From CAZKJL01 sp964553135 (GTDB lineage Bacteria > Patescibacteriota > Gracilibacteria > Peribacterales > Peribacteraceae), in NCBI GenBank assembly GCA_964553135.1, contig CAZKJL010000001.1, forward strand, positions 62,001-126,000: a stretch of 64,000 nucleotides of DNA. Reading direction: 5' to 3'. Position numbers and translations under genes: made by a program. The number at the start of each line of letters is the position of its first letter. Position 1 is the stretch's first letter. The notes beneath the pieces are model-generated. The model saw only the letters and a program-made list of their open reading frames with translations, was not told where the DNA came from and searched no databases. Shown here piece after piece: positions 50,234 through 58,826 of the stretch.

Positions 50234-50590
50234 ATGCCTTCTGACACGACGGTATCAACGGAGGACTATCTCGCTCCGCCACCCATCTTGGATGGCGATG
50301 AGCTGTACGACTTCCTCATGGAAGGCATCGAGCCGGAATTGATGAACAAGAATTTGCCGAAGATCGGCGCGCTCACGAAGAACGAAACCGTGGAGCAACG
50401 CAAAGTCCGCGTGAAGCGTTACGCCGAAGCTTTCACCGAGTTCGACGCGCGTCTCACCGAGTACAAGCGCGAGTGGGACGAAATGTTCGCCGGCTACAAG
50501 CGCGACTCGGCGAAGATGGCCGAGGAACTGGTGAGCTCCGCGGAAGCCGACGAGATGAAAAAGATTGAAAAACAAATGTCTCAATCGTAA
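50234..50590 (+). CDS. Small acidic helical protein, partner of the six-repeat protein
   Basis: 118 residues, acidic, helical, with a likely coiled coil in the second half (TEYKREWDEMFAGYKRDSAKMAEEL). No cysteine, signal or membrane segment. It is 6 nt upstream of the 1195-residue gene, so the two are almost certainly cotranscribed and may form a complex. Family unknown. Confidence 0.75.
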   Translation: MPSDTTVSTEDYLAPPPILDGDELYDFLMEGIEPELMNKNLPKIGALTKNETVEQRKVRVKRYAEAFTEFDARLTEYKREWDEMFAGYKRDSAKMAEELVSSAEADEMKKIEKQMSQS

Positions 50591-50596
50591 TTCTCG

Positions 50597-53500
50597 ATGG
50601 AATTCCTTCGCTCCATCCACAGGCAATTCCCGCACCTCGGCCTCGCCGAGGCACGCCTGATTCATGAAGGCGAGCGACCCGATTCCGACGTACGCAGTGA
50701 AGCCGGGAAGCGCAGGGCACCGGACGCCCCCGATGTGCCGGACGCACCGGAGCCGAGCGCCGATACTCCTGAACGAGCGGAAGCCGATGTGCGCAAGGAG
50801 GCCAAGGATCGCAATGCACGGACCGAAGGAACGAAAGAGGAGCAGATGGAAGCGGTGAAGCGCGATCTTGGAAACAGAATCGCACGCCTGCGCGGCATGC
50901 CGAACAGCGATGAGTTGGTGAAGCAGGAACTTCAGTCATTCAATAGGAACGTGGCGCACAAGCACGGATTCCACGCGAGCATCACGAACGGGCGGCTCGA
51001 CTTCGGCGAATACAGGCCTGAGCAGAAGAAAGCTCCCAGCGAACTCGACAAAAAAATCAGCCAGACGGAACGCAGGCTCGCTCGTGTGGAGTGGGAAATT
51101 CACTACCTCTTGGGCCGAGGCAAGAACAGAGGACGCGGATTCAGCCGTACCGGCGCGGAATACAGAGCGTACAAAGGTGCATCCATGTCACGTTACAATC
51201 GCACCCCGGAAGTCACCGGCATGTTGGCCGGGCTTTCGGCACAGGAGCTCCAGGCGTATGGACCGAAACTCGGTGAACTCGCGAAAGAACGCGTGAAACT
51301 CAATGAAGAACTGGCACACCTGTTGGGCCTCAAGAAAGCGGGCCTGCCGCTCGATGAAAGCACGGACACCACGACGACCACGAGCTCCGACGGACAATCG
51401 ATCGATTTCCAGGCATCCGAAGGACCGACGACGAAATTCGACCTCGAGCAATCGCTCAAGAATATGGATCCCGCGACGGCCGAAGCGGTGAGGAAATTAC
51501 CGACCGCGATGCAAGAAGCTGCGGCGAGGACGCTGGAAGGAATGAGTGAGGCCGAGCTCAACGAAGCACGGACGCTGCTTGCAGGGATTGCAGCGATGGA
51601 CTCCGACACTCTGCGCTCGTTCCTGATGGGACCGTTCTTCACGAAGGAAGGCAAAATCAATATTCCCGACAAGTCACCGGATGAAGAGGGTATGACCGCA
51701 GTGTCGGGTGAAGCCAAAGCAATGGAGTTCATCCGTGGACTTTCTCCGGCTGCGAAAGCGGTGCTTGAAAAAATCATGGGCACGATTCTGGGCGTGAGAA
51801 ACAGCGTCACCGTCACCACGAAAGAAGCGAGTGACGTTGCCGACAAGGCCACGATTGCCCGGCTCGTGAAGCTCCGCCGCGAAGCCAAGACCGAAACCGA
51901 CATCGATGTGGCCGAAGGCCTTCTCATGATGCAGGGCGTGGACTTGGACAAGAGCGATATCGACGGCGGCAAGATCGTCATGGCCGACAAGGACGTGCGC
52001 CCGTTCCTCTACTTGTTTGGATTCATTCGCTTCATCAAGGGCGTCATCGACAAAGCGTTCGGCAAGAAGGGGGCCAAGGGCGACAAGGACGGTGAGATCA
52101 AAGCGCCTGAAGGCAAAGACGGAGGACCGCCGAAAAAACCGGGGGACATGACTCCGGAGGAAAAGAACGATGAAAAAAATACGCTGACGTCGACGCTCGA
52201 AAAGGCGAAGGCGAAGGAAAAGACACTGGCCGACGAAATCGCGGCACTCGAGAAAGATTTGGCCAACCCCGACACGAAGCCCGAAGCCAAGCCGAAAATC
52301 GAGGAACAAATCGCTCAGAAGAAAAGGGATTTGGAAGCATTGAGGAAAGTCCGCGAGGCCGTGGAAGCACGCCTCCGGGAATTGGAAGGCGGCGGAGCCG
52401 GCCCCGAAACGAGAGATTCGGCCACGAGCGAGATCGACGGCATCAAGAACCGCAAATCAAAAGGCGAAAGCTTGCTCAAGTCGGGATTCGGCGCCTCTGA
52501 ATCTCCGGACAAAAGCACGCTCAGCGTGTCCAATAAAGGAAAGATCGTCCAATTCCGCTTCGGCGAAGGTGCGTGGGAATACTCGACGGACGGCGCAACG
52601 TGGAAGGGAACGGACAAACCCATCGCCGAGAGCGATGTGGGCGGCAAGGACCAACAGACATACTTCGAAGGTCTGCGCGCCAAAATGGACGGCATCAACC
52701 ATGACGACGCGGACAAGTTGAAAGAGGCCGAGACCGTCGAAAAGTCTCAGAACGCCGGTGGCGATCACCTCACCAAGATCCGCGGTGCGCAGCAGGACCC
52801 CACGACGAAAATCTTCACGATGAGTGATCCTCGCGATGCGAGCGTCGCTCTGCAGTTCAAGTTCGAACAAGGAAAATGGCAATACAACATCGGTGGCAGC
52901 TGGGAACCCACGACGACGGAACTCAAAAAGGACAGCGTGCCGAACGACCAAGTGCGCGCACGATTCGAGAACACGATCAAGGAAATGCAGAAATTCAACG
53001 AAGGCGACTCAACCGTGATCGCGGCCGCCGAAAAGATCAACGTAACGGTCGATAGGCAGCGCACGGTGTTGAAAGAAAAACATGGCGCCGTGGAGAAAGG
53101 CGCATGGAACTACGAAATGAAGGTCGGGGGTAAAACGATGAACGTCATTTGGTACGCAGGCGAAGAATCGTGGCAGTACAACATCGACGGCGGTACGGAC
53201 CGCACATTGGCCGTGGAAGTGAACGATGCCGACGTCGGAGGCAATGCCGATGCGAAAAAGGCGTTCAACAATGCTCTTTCGGACGTCCGCGGACTCCAAT
53301 CGGGAGACACGACCGTTGAAAAAAACGCCGACGCCTTGTCCTCACGAAAAGAGAGTGGCCGCAACCTTCTTCTGGAAGATCACGGCGGCAGAGTCGACGG
53401 CAAGGACATCGTTATTGGAGGCGGAGCGGAAACGATGCGCTGGAAAGTGGAATCGGGGACGTGGAAATACTCCACCGACGGATCGGCGACCTGGAATGCG

Positions 53501-54184
53501 GCAAGCAAGCCGCTGGACCCGGCGTTCGCCGCAGGTCATCAGGAAAAATTCGAAGCGGCGAGAAAAGACATGGCCCTCGTGAACGGCGACGTGGGCGATG
53601 CCATCGATCGCGGCAAGAACGCGCCGATCAAGCGAAAGGAATCGGAAGACTTCTTGTGGTCGAGGGAAGGAAAATTGAAGCCCGGAACGAACGTCTACTC
53701 GTTCGAAAAAGCAGGCGTGGAATATCTGCAAGCCTCATACCGCCAAGGAAAACTGCAGTACTCGGTGGACAACGGCACGACGTGGAAAGACACGAGCGTC
53801 CCCGTGACCGAAGCGGATTTCGGAGGTGATAAGGACAAATTCGAAAGCGCCAAGAAAATCCTGTCCCAAATGGGAGAAGTGAACGGTGGAAACGAAGCGC
53901 TTCGAAACAGTGCTAAGAATCTCGATAAGCAAAAGGATACGCTTGTCTTGAAATACGGAGCGAAGAAAGTTCCCGGCATGTACCAATTCGATATGAAGAT
54001 GGGGGGCAAGAATTTTGAGATTCGTTTGCATGCGAGCCCCGATGGCGCAACCGTAAGTTACAAATGGGACGGCGGTCCTCTCAAGGACGCACGCGAACCC
54101 ATCACCGACGAGCAGGCGGGCAACGACAAAGCACTGGGCGCAAAGCTCAACGGAATCCTGAAGGAATTGCAGGCCGTGAAGTAA
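50597..54184 (+). CDS. Giant cytoplasmic protein with six ~95-residue tandem repeats, unknown family
   Basis: 1195 residues, no signal peptide and no clear export signal; one weakly hydrophobic segment near residue 475 (FLYLFGFIRFIKGVI). The N-terminal half is charged, with coiled coils near 135-170 and 520-600. From about residue 620 to the end there are six degenerate repeats of about 95 residues, each with a strand pair around W-x-Y-(S/N)-x-DG-x2-W (e.g. AWEYSTDGATWKG, TWKYSTDGSATWN, LQYSVDNGTTWKD), then a helix with a K-x-FE-x-A-like motif. I know of no matching family. It ends 41 nt before tRNA-Leu. Confidence 0.85.
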   Translation: MEFLRSIHRQFPHLGLAEARLIHEGERPDSDVRSEAGKRRAPDAPDVPDAPEPSADTPERAEADVRKEAKDRNARTEGTKEEQMEAVKRDLGNRIARLRGMPNSDELVKQELQSFNRNVAHKHGFHASITNGRLDFGEYRPEQKKAPSELDKKISQTERRLARVEWEIHYLLGRGKNRGRGFSRTGAEYRAYKGASMSRYNRTPEVTGMLAGLSAQELQAYGPKLGELAKERVKLNEELAHLLGLKKAGLPLDESTDTTTTTSSDGQSIDFQASEGPTTKFDLEQSLKNMDPATAEAVRKLPTAMQEAAARTLEGMSEAELNEARTLLAGIAAMDSDTLRSFLMGPFFTKEGKINIPDKSPDEEGMTAVSGEAKAMEFIRGLSPAAKAVLEKIMGTILGVRNSVTVTTKEASDVADKATIARLVKLRREAKTETDIDVAEGLLMMQGVDLDKSDIDGGKIVMADKDVRPFLYLFGFIRFIKGVIDKAFGKKGAKGDKDGEIKAPEGKDGGPPKKPGDMTPEEKNDEKNTLTSTLEKAKAKEKTLADEIAALEKDLANPDTKPEAKPKIEEQIAQKKRDLEALRKVREAVEARLRELEGGGAGPETRDSATSEIDGIKNRKSKGESLLKSGFGASESPDKSTLSVSNKGKIVQFRFGEGAWEYSTDGATWKGTDKPIAESDVGGKDQQTYFEGLRAKMDGINHDDADKLKEAETVEKSQNAGGDHLTKIRGAQQDPTTKIFTMSDPRDASVALQFKFEQGKWQYNIGGSWEPTTTELKKDSVPNDQVRARFENTIKEMQKFNEGDSTVIAAAEKINVTVDRQRTVLKEKHGAVEKGAWNYEMKVGGKTMNVIWYAGEESWQYNIDGGTDRTLAVEVNDADVGGNADAKKAFNNALSDVRGLQSGDTTVEKNADALSSRKESGRNLLLEDHGGRVDGKDIVIGGGAETMRWKVESGTWKYSTDGSATWNAASKPLDPAFAAGHQEKFEAARKDMALVNGDVGDAIDRGKNAPIKRKESEDFLWSREGKLKPGTNVYSFEKAGVEYLQASYRQGKLQYSVDNGTTWKDTSVPVTEADFGGDKDKFESAKKILSQMGEVNGGNEALRNSAKNLDKQKDTLVLKYGAKKVPGMYQFDMKMGGKNFEIRLHASPDGATVSYKWDGGPLKDAREPITDEQAGNDKALGAKLNGILKELQAVK

Positions 54185-54225
54185 CGTGGCTTGCCATGAG
54201 GAGGACCGCTGTGCGGGCCGACGAA

Positions 54226-54311
54226 TGGTGCCGGGGAGAGGACTTGAACCTCCATGGGATTGCTCCCGTCAGCTCCTAAGGCTGATGCGTCTGCCATTTC
54301 GCCACCCCGGC
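54226..54311 (-). tRNA. tRNA-Leu (UAG)
   Basis: Minus strand, 86 nt with encoded CCA. Acceptor GCCGGGG with CCCCGGC, anticodon stem TCAGC/GCTGA around CTTAGGA (anticodon TAG), a long class II variable arm, and T-arm AGGTTCAAGTCCT. Confidence 0.95.
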
Positions 54312-54409
54312 ATGACCATCGGCAGTATACTCATATGATCGCAAATTCAGGGAATCGCGAAGCACGGCTTTGCCGGGCTGAAGCGCTCCGCTGAAGGGAA
54401 AGGATGGTC

Positions 54410-54442
54410 TACGGAAGGAAAACCGCAGGTTTGCCTTCCGTA
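54410..54442. repeat. 33-nt perfect-armed palindrome beside a tRNA-Leu fragment
   Basis: TACGGAAGG pairs with CCTTCCGTA, then one mismatch, then AAACC with GGTTT around a GCA loop. It ends 3 nt before the 16-nt tRNA-Leu fragment. Confidence 0.7.
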
Positions 54443-54445
54443 CTA

Positions 54446-54461
54446 ATTTCGCCACCCCGGC
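54446..54461 (-). pseudogene. 16-nt 5' fragment of tRNA-Leu
   Basis: ATTTCGCCACCCCGGC on the plus strand equals the first 16 nt of tRNA-Leu in the same orientation, 150 bp from the intact gene. The copy stops where the palindrome region begins. Confidence 0.7.
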
Positions 54462-54480
54462 TTATCGTGATAGTAACCTT

Positions 54481-55005
54481 TTAGCGAACCGGAGCGCGAG
54501 CCGAGGTACGACGTTTGTTGGCCGTTCCGGCAAGAGCTCCACGCAAGAACGCACGTAGAGACTGCTGCGCTTCGTCGATGCCGAGTGCGTCGTGGTCGAT
54601 GACGTGAGCGGGGGAGAGCGGAACTTCGTACGGTTTATCCGGTGCGCTCAAGCCCGAGCGCTTCACGTGGATCCACAGGGGCGCGCAGATCTTGTCGATT
54701 TCGGTGCGGACCGAGGTGAATGGTGCGATGACCGCCACGACGACCAAAAATCCGCGTGTCTGAAAATGTTTGGCAAGCCTGGCGACACGGAGATTGTGTT
54801 TACGGCGATCGTCGGGAGTAAGCGTGGCGTCGGTGGAAATGCTGGCGCGCATGTCGTCCCCGTCGAGCACGATGACGCGGCGGGCGTGGGCTTCCGTGAG
54901 CGATACTTCTTCATTCACGTACGACTCCAAGCCCGTGGCGAGCGTCGTTTTCCCGGCACCCGTATTGCCCGTGAGCCACAGGATGGGAAACGTGCGCGTG
55001 CTCAT
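54481..55005 (-). CDS. Adenylylsulfate (APS) kinase-like protein
   Basis: 174 residues. P-loop GNTGAGKT at 13-20 and VLDGDDMRASI at 46-56 match CysC, which phosphorylates APS to PAPS, the sulfate donor for sulfotransferases. The family also includes kinases acting on other nucleotides (for example in Campylobacter phosphoramidate synthesis). Its start overlaps the stop of the nucleotidyltransferase gene (ATGA). No ATP sulfurylase is in the window. The presence of a sulfotransferase 7 kb downstream supports, but does not prove, PAPS production. Confidence 0.8.
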   Translation of the reverse strand: MSTRTFPILWLTGNTGAGKTTLATGLESYVNEEVSLTEAHARRVIVLDGDDMRASISTDATLTPDDRRKHNLRVARLAKHFQTRGFLVVVAVIAPFTSVRTEIDKICAPLWIHVKRSGLSAPDKPYEVPLSPAHVIDHDALGIDEAQQSLRAFLRGALAGTANKRRTSARAPVR

Positions 55006-55346
55006 GCTTTTTTTGCGGCGTACAATTTTTTGCGGATGTCCGTGGCTGAAATCGCCTCGGTGGCGGCGTCGAGTTGGATCAATTGGTAACCGACGTCACG
55101 GCCGATGTAGACGGTGAGGTCGGCGCCTTCGTCTTTCACGGTCTGAATGTCGATGCGCGACGCATCCGGAAATTGCGTGCGGATGAGCGCCTTGCGTTTC
55201 TCGACGTCGAAGGGATTTTTATCGGTGATGTCGGTATCGCGCAGCAAGATGAGGCAGCGATCGTTGTGTTCCAGAATGTGCTCGACGCATTTTTTGTGCC
55301 CGTCGTGGAAGGGCTGGAACCTGCCGATGAACACACCCGTCTTCAT
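55002..55346 (-). CDS. Cytidylyltransferase/NMN-adenylyltransferase-like protein
   Basis: 114 residues. The (F/G)-R-F-Q-P-F-H-x-G-H motif is GRFQPFHDGH at 8-17 and the C-terminal ISATDIRKKL is the matching ISxTxIR motif of this nucleotidyltransferase fold. It is short for NMN adenylyltransferase and lacks obvious specificity markers, so the substrate (NMN, phosphopantetheine, glycerol-phosphate or sulfate-related) is open. It is translationally coupled to the APS-kinase-like gene. A TACGAT -10 box lies 6 nt upstream. Confidence 0.75.
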   Translation of the reverse strand: MKTGVFIGRFQPFHDGHKKCVEHILEHNDRCLILLRDTDITDKNPFDVEKRKALIRTQFPDASRIDIQTVKDEGADLTVYIGRDVGYQLIQLDAATEAISATDIRKKLYAAKKA

Positions 55347-55352
55347 GGCGCC

Positions 55353-55358
55353 ATCGTA
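55353..55358 (-). promoter_or_regulatory. -10 box for the nucleotidyltransferase gene
   Basis: TACGAT with 6 nt to the ATG at 55346. Confidence 0.4.
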
Positions 55359-55407
55359 TCGCTGCGGGATACTTTGACAACTATTTCGCACTCGCGCCCC
55401 GTGGCTG

Positions 55408-55413
55408 TAGGCT
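55408..55413 (+). promoter_or_regulatory. -10 box for the glycan export operon
   Basis: TAGGCT with 6 nt to the ATG at 55420, and TTCGCA 17 bp upstream; divergent from the nucleotidyltransferase promoter. Confidence 0.45.
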
Positions 55414-55419
55414 TTCCGC

Positions 55420-56250
55420 ATGTCCCCGGGAACCCAGGAACTCATCATCGAACCCACGGACAAGTGGTGGATCCCGCCCGTCGCCGAAGCGTGGAAAGCC
55501 CGAGGCCTTTTTTCGTTCTTCCTGTGGAAAGACGTGCGCGTTCGTTACAAACAAACGTTCATCGGATTTTTGTGGGTGATGCTTCAGCCGATGCTCGAAA
55601 TGCTCGTGTTCACGGTGGTGTTCGGCCACTTCTTCGACAAGGTCATCGCCGGGGCGCCGTACGCGCTGTTCGCCTATGCGGGACTCCTGCCGTGGACGTA
55701 CATGTGCGTCACGGTGCAGAGCGGAACGCAGACGCTCGTTGCGCACGCCGACATCGTGAAGCGCATTTATTTCCCGCGCTTTTTGCTGCCCATCGCCAAC
55801 GCGTTGGCGAAGATGATCGATTTGGGAATTTCGCTCGTCTTGCTCTTGGCACTCCTCCTGCTCACCGGGACGCCGATCACCGAACGGATTTTGCTGCTGC
55901 CCCTCGTGTGCATTCTTTTAATCGTGGCATCGGCGGGCATCTCGCTGTGGCTCTCGGCGCTGCATGCGCTGTACCGCGACGTGGGGCTCATCGTGCCGTA
56001 CTTCCTGCGCCTCAGTTTGTTCCTGACACCCGTGATGTACCCACTCAGCTCGCTCTCGCCCAGGCTCCAGACCGTCCTGTGGCTCAACCCGCTCACCTCG
56101 GCCGTGGAACTGTTCCGCACGGCGCTCCTGCCCGCACTGCCGCTGCCGTGGAACGGACTTTTCCTCGGCTCGCTTCTGTCGGTGCTCATTTTCATGAGCG
56201 GACTGCTGTTCTTCAGGCGCATGGAAGGTAGAGTGCTGGATATCATCTGA
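55420..56250 (+). CDS. ABC-2 type polysaccharide export permease (Wzm-like)
   Basis: 276 residues with about six membrane helices after a cytoplasmic amphipathic start (FFLWKDVRVRYKQTFIGFLWVMLQP, the typical Wzm entry motif). It pairs with the next gene as an exporter of undecaprenyl-linked glycans across the cytoplasmic membrane. Its stop overlaps the ATG of the ATPase gene by one base. Confidence 0.93.
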   Translation: MSPGTQELIIEPTDKWWIPPVAEAWKARGLFSFFLWKDVRVRYKQTFIGFLWVMLQPMLEMLVFTVVFGHFFDKVIAGAPYALFAYAGLLPWTYMCVTVQSGTQTLVAHADIVKRIYFPRFLLPIANALAKMIDLGISLVLLLALLLLTGTPITERILLLPLVCILLIVASAGISLWLSALHALYRDVGLIVPYFLRLSLFLTPVMYPLSSLSPRLQTVLWLNPLTSAVELFRTALLPALPLPWNGLFLGSLLSVLIFMSGLLFFRRMEGRVLDII

Positions 56251-57059
56251 TGAACGACTTGGTTCTGTCCGTCGACGGCCTCTCCAAAAAATACAGTCGC
56301 ACCGGCAGCGTGGGCGACGCGCACTCCACGCTGAAGGGAATCATGGAGAACGTTTTTTTGCGTCGCTTCGGCATCGAACCCAAGGACCGGTCTCCGCGGA
56401 GCGATTTCTGGGCGCTCAAAGACGTCAGTTTCACGCTGCGGCGCGGCGAGGTGCTCGGCATCATCGGACGCAACGGGGCCGGCAAGAGCACGCTGCTCAA
56501 GATCATTTCCAGGCTCACCGCGCCCACGAACGGATCGGTGCGGCTCATGGGCTCCATCGGCTCCTATTTGGGCATGGGTGTGGGCATGCACCAGGAACTC
56601 ACGGGTCGCGAGAACATCACGCTCAGCGGCTCGCTGCTCGGTATGCGCGCCAAGGAAATCGCGGAGAATGCCGACGAAATCATCGACTTTTCCGAGATCC
56701 GCGAGGCCATCGATATGCCCGTGAAATTTTATTCGTCGGGGATGCGGGCCAGACTCGCGTTCTCCATCGCCGCACACTTGGACTGCAAGGACATTCTCGT
56801 CATCGACGAAGCGTTGGCCGCGGGCGACATCGCGTTCTGCACCAAGTGTCTCGCCAAAATTTCGGCGCTCGTGAGCCAAGGCCAAACCGCGCTCTTCGTG
56901 AGCCACAGCATGGGGCACATCCGCAGGCTCAGCACGCACTGCCTGTACCTGCAGGAGGGGAGCGTGGCCGCGTACGGCGACACGAACGATGTGGTGAGCC
57001 GGTACGTGCGCGACATGGAGACGCTCCAAACGCCGCAAGCCGCGACCGCTGCTGTATAG
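56250..57059 (+). CDS. ABC transporter ATP-binding protein for polysaccharide export (Wzt-like)
   Basis: 269 residues. Walker A GRNGAGKSTLLK near residue 73, signature YSSGMRARLAFS, and Walker B ILVIDEALAAGD, the Wzt/TagH pattern. The C-terminal carbohydrate-binding domain of longer Wzt proteins is absent, so export would not require recognition of a chain-end cap. It acts with the upstream permease. Confidence 0.93.
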   Translation: MNDLVLSVDGLSKKYSRTGSVGDAHSTLKGIMENVFLRRFGIEPKDRSPRSDFWALKDVSFTLRRGEVLGIIGRNGAGKSTLLKIISRLTAPTNGSVRLMGSIGSYLGMGVGMHQELTGRENITLSGSLLGMRAKEIAENADEIIDFSEIREAIDMPVKFYSSGMRARLAFSIAAHLDCKDILVIDEALAAGDIAFCTKCLAKISALVSQGQTALFVSHSMGHIRRLSTHCLYLQEGSVAAYGDTNDVVSRYVRDMETLQTPQAATAAV

Positions 57060-57060
57060 T
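57055..57060 (+). promoter_or_regulatory. -10 box for the first membrane glycosyltransferase
   Basis: TATAGT, 7 nt before GTG 57068 and 10 nt before ATG 57071; it overlaps the stop of the ATPase gene. Confidence 0.4.
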
Positions 57061-57070
57061 CGCAGCCGTG

Positions 57071-58810
57071 ATGTCACGCACCGCAGTTCGCCGATGGTTG
57101 CCTTACGTCTTGCTGCTCTTCGTGGCGATCGGACTTCATGTGTGGACGATATCGGTGTGGCGCGCGAATTTCGACGGCGATGAAGGCATCACGTCACTCA
57201 TGGCGAAGCACATGTTGGAGGGTACGAATTTTCCGATTTACTTCTACGGCGTGCATTACGGCGGCAGCTTGCCGTCCATTCTTGCCGTGCCGCTTTTGGC
57301 GATCTTCGGCGTCAACGTCGTCGCCATTCGTCTTTCGGTGCTCTTCGGCATGCTCGCCTTCTACCTCATGCACATCGCCTTCTCCGAACGTGCATTCGGC
57401 AGAAACGTGACGCTGTTCAGTTTGCTCTACCTCATGCTCCCGGGATTTTCCTTCTACTCGTTCATCTCGCGGTTCAGTTGCCGATGGCACGTCTATCTGG
57501 GGCTGTGGATGGGCGTGCTGCTGCTCTATCAACGTTTCCCAAAGAGTCCGCGTACGCAGTGGTGGACGGTGCTGCTCATGGGATTTCTGATCGGCCTCGG
57601 CCTGTGGACGCAACCTCTTTCACTGATGTACCCCGCTGCACTGGGCATGCTCCTGCTGCTCCGCTCGGAAGAATGGGCGACGTTGCGCCATGCTCTCTCG
57701 CTGCGGATCCGTGCGGACATCGTGTGCGCCGCCCTCTTCGGAACGTTCATCATCGTGTCTCCGCTGCTGGTTTGGACGGGCAAAATCTCCACGGTCGCCA
57801 TGATCGTCGCGTTGTATGCCGCGCTCTGCTTTGCGGCAAGCCGACGCAAGACCACGTTGCTCTTGGGCGTGCTCGCCATCGTCCTCGGTGTCGCGCTCGG
57901 CACGTCCCCCATGCTCGCGGGATGGTGGATATGGGACATGGTTCCGAACCAGGCGTTCTATCCCCAGATGCCGAACTGGTACATCGTGCAAGAAATGCTG
58001 CGACACGTTCCCGAAGCGTTTTTGGGAATGCGTCCATGGTCGATGCTCATGGCGCAAGCAACGATTGGCAGGTGGATATTGATGGGCACGGTCGCGTGCA
58101 TCGGACTCGTGAGCGTCGTCTATTTTTGCATCCGTCACCGTGCGTCCATCGGACGCGCGCTGCGGATGGAGCGACTGGAAGAGACGGACGTTGCCCCTCT
58201 TCTCTTCCTGATGCTCTTCGCGATGTCATGGCTCGCGATCTTGGCTTTGCCCTCGTTTGGCGAAGGAGTGGTGCGGTATCTCGCGCCGGCATGGCAAGGA
58301 TTCGCGCTCATGACGGGCACCCTCTTTGCGGCGCTCCATGCAAAATGGCGAACGCTCGGCATCGCGATTTTGGCAGTGTGGGTTCTTCACTTCGGATATT
58401 TCAATCTGACATTCACCCAGACCGCGTGGGGGTTCGAGCGTTTTCCCGCGGACGAAGATGAGAAGCTCGCCGACTATTTGGAGGCGAACGGCGTCACGGA
58501 AGGGTACGCCGAATTTTGGTACGCCTTCGTCTTGGACTTCATCACGCAGGAGCGCATCCGCCTCACGCCGTACAGCGGCAACGCTTACTACAAGCCCTAC
58601 AACGACGCACTCGACGCCGCGACGACGCATGCGTACGTACTCGGGCCGGCATTCGTGACGCTCCCCAAAAACATCACGACGACAGCGGCGCTAGCCGATG
58701 AAATCGCGCTGCACTTTTCGTGGTCGGTCATCCTGCCAAGACTGAGAAAACAGACCGTCGTCTCGCGGGAGCAAGTGGGCCAATGGGACGTGTGGATCGT
58801 GAAAGACTGA
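57071..58810 (+). CDS. GT-C family membrane glycosyltransferase (ArnT/PMT-like)
   Basis: 579 residues with about twelve membrane helices. The first external loop has NFDGDEGITSLMAKHML with acidic residues D35 and E38, followed by YFYGVHYGGSL, as in GT39/GT83 enzymes that use polyprenyl-phosphate sugars. The C-terminal soluble part (EFWYAFVLDFITQERIRLTPY) resembles that of the gene at 59939. It should transfer a sugar outside the membrane to a glycan or protein. It is paralogous to the later gene. Confidence 0.85.
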   Translation: MSRTAVRRWLPYVLLLFVAIGLHVWTISVWRANFDGDEGITSLMAKHMLEGTNFPIYFYGVHYGGSLPSILAVPLLAIFGVNVVAIRLSVLFGMLAFYLMHIAFSERAFGRNVTLFSLLYLMLPGFSFYSFISRFSCRWHVYLGLWMGVLLLYQRFPKSPRTQWWTVLLMGFLIGLGLWTQPLSLMYPAALGMLLLLRSEEWATLRHALSLRIRADIVCAALFGTFIIVSPLLVWTGKISTVAMIVALYAALCFAASRRKTTLLLGVLAIVLGVALGTSPMLAGWWIWDMVPNQAFYPQMPNWYIVQEMLRHVPEAFLGMRPWSMLMAQATIGRWILMGTVACIGLVSVVYFCIRHRASIGRALRMERLEETDVAPLLFLMLFAMSWLAILALPSFGEGVVRYLAPAWQGFALMTGTLFAALHAKWRTLGIAILAVWVLHFGYFNLTFTQTAWGFERFPADEDEKLADYLEANGVTEGYAEFWYAFVLDFITQERIRLTPYSGNAYYKPYNDALDAATTHAYVLGPAFVTLPKNITTTAALADEIALHFSWSVILPRLRKQTVVSREQVGQWDVWIVKD

Positions 58811-58812
58811 GA

Positions 58813-58818
58813 TATGCT
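58813..58818 (+). promoter_or_regulatory. -10 box for the GT-B gene
   Basis: TATGCT with 8 nt to GTG 58827. Confidence 0.35.
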
Positions 58819-58826
58819 CCCGCCAA

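Noticed and set aside
55767..57077. Minus-strand frame of 436 codons
   Set aside because: Lies opposite the ABC permease and ATPase genes and has no motif.
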